NCBI GenBank assembly: GCA_937915915.1
Contig: CALGGN010000023.1
Span: 1-7,872, forward strand
Source of the DNA: an uncultured Selenomonas sp.
GTDB taxonomy: Bacteria; Bacillota; Negativicutes; Selenomonadales; Selenomonadaceae
Direction: 5' to 3'
DNA length: 7,872 bases
In this document: piece after piece, positions 5,776 through 7,872 of the stretch
Position numbering within the stretch: position 1 is the first letter of the stretch
Layout of the letters: the number at the start of each line of letters is the position of its first letter
Notes under the pieces: model-generated
The model's database searches: none
What the model was told of the DNA's origin: nothing
What the model saw: only the letters and a program-made list of their open reading frames with translations
Translations under genes and position numbers: made by a program

Positions 5776-6399
5776 TTGTTTACCGGGATAATTGAAGAAA
5801 CCGGCAAGCTGAAAAGTTTGAACGGCGGGCGAATTGAAATAACCTGCGCGAAAATTTTGGGCGATATAAAAATTGGCGACAGCATCAGTACCAATGGAAT
5901 TTGCTTGACAGTTACGGACTTTGCAGAAAATTTTTTTGCGGCTGACGTAATGCCGGAAACTTTAAGGCGGACTTCGTTGGAAAATTTAAATATTGGCGGC
6001 GCGGTAAATCTTGAACGCGCAATGAAAGTTGGCGACAGATTCGGCGGACACATTGTAAGCGGACACATTGACGGCGTTGGAAAAATTACCAACATTCGCA
6101 CGGACGGCAACGCCATTTTTATAACAATTTCGGCTGAAAATTTTTTGCTGAAACAAATTGCCGCCAAAGGTTCGGTTGCACTGGATGGAATTAGTTTAAC
6201 TATTGTTGACGCGGGCGCAAATGATTTTAGCGTGTCTATGATTCCGCACACTCGCGCAGTTACCAATTTTAATTTTAAGCGCGTAGGCAGTGTCGTAAAC
6301 ATTGAAACTGATATTTTGGCAAAGTACATTGAGCGGCTGATAAATTTCAAAACTGCGCCGGAAATTACGAAAGATTTTTTGCTTGAAAACGGCTTTTAG
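5776..6399 (+). CDS. ribE: Riboflavin synthase, alpha subunit
   Basis: This enzyme catalyses the last step of riboflavin synthesis, dismutation of two 6,7-dimethyl-8-ribityllumazine molecules to riboflavin and the pyrimidinedione precursor; it acts in the cytoplasm, usually as a trimer. The 207 residues show both lumazine-binding barrels. The first has MFTGIIEE (1-8), GDSISTNGICLTV (34-46, with the conserved cysteine 43), MPETLRRTSL (59-68) and the linker GGHIVSGHIDG (90-100, with H92 and H97). The second has VALDGISLTIVD (134-145), SMIPHT (154-159) and NIETDILAKYIERL (175-188). Length is close to the family's usual 210-220. TTG is the start codon. It is called ribE in Firmicutes and ribC in E. 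coli. Unusually, ribD is not immediately upstream and ribB/ribBA does not directly follow; three other genes intervene. Confidence 0.97.
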   Translation: MFTGIIEETGKLKSLNGGRIEITCAKILGDIKIGDSISTNGICLTVTDFAENFFAADVMPETLRRTSLENLNIGGAVNLERAMKVGDRFGGHIVSGHIDGVGKITNIRTDGNAIFITISAENFLLKQIAAKGSVALDGISLTIVDAGANDFSVSMIPHTRAVTNFNFKRVGSVVNIETDILAKYIERLINFKTAPEITKDFLLENGF

Positions 6400-6430
6400 A
6401 AATTTTTTCAGCTGTCAAGACTTAATGTAA

Positions 6431-6438
6431 GAGGAGTG
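6431..6438 (+). promoter_or_regulatory. Ribosome binding site of the antitoxin gene
   Basis: GAGGAGTG lies 7 bases before the ATG at 6446. The 46-base gap after ribE (6400-6445) holds this site, but I see no convincing promoter or terminator in it, so the toxin-antitoxin pair may be read from the rib transcript. Confidence 0.75.
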
Positions 6439-6445
6439 AATTTAA

Positions 6446-6676
6446 ATGACGAACGAAGAAAAAATTTTGTCAATGCTTGAGAAAATGCAAGCCGATATTG
6501 ACACATTGAAAAAAAAGTTAAACGTTCAAGACGAAGAAACGCCGGAACAATACGAGGCAAACAAAAAAGCCTTACTTGAATTGATTAATACGCCTTTAAC
6601 TCCGGAAGAACAAAAAGAAGCCGATGAATTTGCCGAATATATTGCAGAAATGGACGCACGAAAGGCGGCAGTTTAA
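6446..6676 (+). CDS. Probable antitoxin of the VapC toxin, 76 aa
   Basis: This is a small, acidic, very hydrophilic protein directly before a PIN-domain toxin gene, and its TAA overlaps the toxin ATG by one base (TAATG at 6674-6678), the usual antitoxin-toxin arrangement. Residues 3-26 form a heptad-like coiled coil (EEKILSMLEKMQADIDTLKKKL). The C-terminal half (LTPEEQKEADEFAEYIAEMDARKA, in two helical stretches) could wrap around the toxin as VapB tails do. No AbrB, ribbon-helix-helix or HTH DNA-binding domain is apparent, so it would be an atypical VapB that may not autoregulate as classical ones do. The role is inferred from position, size and charge rather than from a recognised domain. 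Confidence 0.7.
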   Translation: MTNEEKILSMLEKMQADIDTLKKKLNVQDEETPEQYEANKKALLELINTPLTPEEQKEADEFAEYIAEMDARKAAV

Positions 6677-7089
6677 TGAAATATTTACTGGATACAAATA
6701 TTGTAAGCGAAATTTTGCGTAACAATGAAATTGTTCAAAAAAATTTCAATAAAGCTTTGCAGGAAAATTCCCGCGTTTATATTTGCTCAATCGTCTACTA
6801 TGAAATTATGCGTGGCTTAAAAGCGGCTAAAAAATTTCAATTCTTGAGAAAATTTATCGAAATTAATAACCGTTTGCCACATTTAACTTTGGACAAAGAA
6901 AATTTTGAAACTGTCGAAAAAGCCATTGAAATTTACGTACAACTTCACAAAGGCAAGCAAATTGAAGACAACGATATTTTCATTGCCGCCACTGCGATTG
7001 TAAATAATTGTACGCTTGTTACGGCGAATGTTAAACATTTTGAGTGCGTCGAAGGTTTAAAACTTATAAATTGGAGGGAAAATGGATAA
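6676..7089 (+). CDS. vapC: PIN-domain ribonuclease toxin, VapC-like
   Basis: This 137-residue protein is a type II toxin of the VapC family, Mg2+-dependent ribonucleases that cut tRNA or rRNA unless bound by their antitoxin. The PIN active-site acidic residues are all visible: D6 in YLLDTNIVSEIL, E43 in VYYEIMRGL, D100 in EDNDIFIAATAI, and the fourth position N118 in LVTANVKHFECVEGL, where VapC proteins carry D or N. Length and motif order are those of a complete, probably active toxin. A modest AAAGGCGG site precedes its ATG, and the one-base overlaps with the antitoxin before it and the AlkD-like gene after it indicate translational coupling. The stretch is markedly AT-rich (17 G+C in the 60 bases from 6721, counted by hand), suggesting separate acquisition. 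Confidence 0.93.
   Translation: MKYLLDTNIVSEILRNNEIVQKNFNKALQENSRVYICSIVYYEIMRGLKAAKKFQFLRKFIEINNRLPHLTLDKENFETVEKAIEIYVQLHKGKQIEDNDIFIAATAIVNNCTLVTANVKHFECVEGLKLINWRENG
7073..7078 (+). promoter_or_regulatory. Ribosome binding site of the AlkD-like gene
   Basis: GGAGGG lies within the end of vapC, 10 bases before the ATG at 7089. The nearer ATG at 7082 is out of frame and would make only a five-residue peptide; an in-frame ATG at 7044 lies before this site. Homology and the TAATG overlap favour 7089. Confidence 0.65.
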
Positions 7090-7781
7090 TGAAACTTAAA
7101 GAATTGCATAAAAAGTTACTTGAACTGCAAGACATTGAGTACAGAGGTTATCAATCAGCAATGTTGCCGATGATTGGCAAAGAAAGAAATATTGGTATAC
7201 GTTCAGCCGCAATTATCAATTTGGCGAAACAATTCTTTGACGATAAATCGAAGGCAGAATTTTTAAATCAGTTGCCGCACAAATATTTTGAAGAAGATTT
7301 AATCCACGTTTGGATAATTAAGGGAATGAAAGATTATGACGAATGTTTAAGGGCGGTAAAAAATTTCCTGCCTTACGTCGATAATTGGGCTGTGTGTGAT
7401 TCATTGATACCGAAAATTTTTGCACAACACACAGATAAACTTATTGGCGAAATAAGAAATTGGCTGGACAGCGATTCAACCTACACCGTGCGATTTGCCA
7501 TTTTAATGCTGATGAAATTTTATCTTAATGAGCATTATGACAAAAAATATTTGCAAATGGTCGTAAATGTTCAATCAGATGCATACTATATCGAAATGGC
7601 AGCGGCGTGGTTTTTTGTTGAGGCTTTAATAAAGCATTACGACGACACAATTACTTTTTTGCAGGAAAGGTTAATTTACCCCAAAATTCATACTAAAACG
7701 ATTCAAAAAGCTGTAGAAAGTACCCGAGTTTCAGATGATCGAAAGGAATATTTAAAAACTTTACGCAGGGGGTACTATTAA
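7089..7781 (+). CDS. AlkD-like DNA alkylation repair glycosylase
   Basis: This is a 230-residue all-helical protein of the AlkD family (HEAT-like repeats), which excises positively charged alkylated bases such as N3-methyladenine and N7-methylguanine from DNA without flipping the base out. Family signatures occur in order: GIRSAAIINLAKQF (36-49), an IKGMKDY helix (77-83), VDNWAVCDSL (97-106), TVRFAILMLM (133-142) and MAAAWFFVEAL (170-180), ending KESTR-like at the C-terminus (AVESTRVSDDRKEYLKTLRR). W100, D104, R135 and W174 fall where the catalytic/DNA-binding W, D, R and W of Bacillus cereus AlkD lie, so activity is plausible. Usual family length is about 220-240. It overlaps vapC by one base upstream and ribB/ribBA by one base downstream. 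The family call is firm; substrate specificity is not shown. Confidence 0.88.
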   Translation: MKLKELHKKLLELQDIEYRGYQSAMLPMIGKERNIGIRSAAIINLAKQFFDDKSKAEFLNQLPHKYFEEDLIHVWIIKGMKDYDECLRAVKNFLPYVDNWAVCDSLIPKIFAQHTDKLIGEIRNWLDSDSTYTVRFAILMLMKFYLNEHYDKKYLQMVVNVQSDAYYIEMAAAWFFVEALIKHYDDTITFLQERLIYPKIHTKTIQKAVESTRVSDDRKEYLKTLRRGYY

Positions 7782-7872
7782 TGAATTTTGCAACGATTGA
7801 ACAGGCGATTGACGATATTAAAAATGGCAAAATGATTGTGGTTATTGACGACGAAGACCGCGAAAACGAAGG
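7781..7872 (+). CDS. ribBA: 3,4-dihydroxy-2-butanone 4-phosphate synthase (start only)
   Basis: The first 30 codons run off the window. They read MNFATIEQAIDDIKNGKMIV then VIDDEDRENEG; the acidic DDEDRENEG signature carries the Mg2+/ribulose-5-phosphate binding residues of DHBP synthase, which makes the four-carbon precursor of lumazine from ribulose 5-phosphate. In Firmicutes this domain is usually fused to GTP cyclohydrolase II (RibBA), but the fusion lies beyond the window, so ribB alone is possible. AGGGGG (7767-7772) lies 8 bases before the ATG, which overlaps the TAA of the AlkD-like gene (TAATG, 7779-7783). It resumes the riboflavin operon started by ribE. Confidence 0.9.
   Translation, partial: MNFATIEQAIDDIKNGKMIVVIDDEDRENE

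Noticed and set aside
5475..6350. Long minus-strand open frame of 291 codons
   Set aside because: It lies opposite ribE and the secreted-protein gene, has a biased Lys/Phe/Ile/Ser/Val composition typical of antisense frames, and lacks a recognisable domain.
6400..6445. Terminator or promoter between ribE and the antitoxin gene
   Set aside because: The CAGCTG palindrome and T-run here are too short and in the wrong order for a terminator, and no -35/-10 pair with proper spacing was found on the plus strand.

Overview
The window is 7.9 kb of densely packed DNA with every credible gene on the + strand. No gap between genes exceeds about 85 bases, and I see no tRNA, rRNA, CRISPR array, transposase or integrase. 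Strong GGAGG-type ribosome binding sites, frequent TTG/GTG starts and the protein families point to a Firmicutes-type bacterium. Negativicutes or another gut/rumen anaerobe is my best guess, but the window cannot prove it.

Region A (1-4738) is an accessory-looking block. It opens with a WYL-domain transcriptional regulator (86-1102), followed by five co-directional genes: an unrecognised 313-residue protein (1089-2030), a 278-residue protein with a very basic tail (2064-2900), a 100-residue protein (2929-3231), a 214-residue protein (3298-3942) and a 248-residue protein with a faint uracil-DNA-glycosylase-like look (3992-4738). Regulator and second gene overlap by 14 bases, and each later gene has its own ribosome binding site 28-66 bases after the previous stop. 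This looks like one transcription unit controlled by the WYL protein. WYL regulators often sit beside phage-defence or DNA-damage genes, so this block is the best candidate here for an undescribed system, but no effector domain is firmly identified.

Region B (about 4740-7872) has a different texture: more AT-rich, with many AAAATTTT-like runs. It holds two tandem paralogues of unknown function (4769-5164, without a signal peptide or clear start codon; 5175-5771, with a Sec signal peptide), then riboflavin synthase ribE (5776-6399), a small antitoxin-like gene and a PIN-domain VapC toxin (6446-7089), an AlkD-like DNA glycosylase (7089-7781) and the first 30 codons of ribB/ribBA (7781-7872).

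The main points are: (1) a toxin-antitoxin pair and a DNA-repair gene lie between two riboflavin genes, joined by three successive TAATG stop/start overlaps; (2) the gene right after the A/B boundary seems to have lost its start codon or N-terminus; (3) region A is a WYL-led operon made mostly of uncharacterised proteins.
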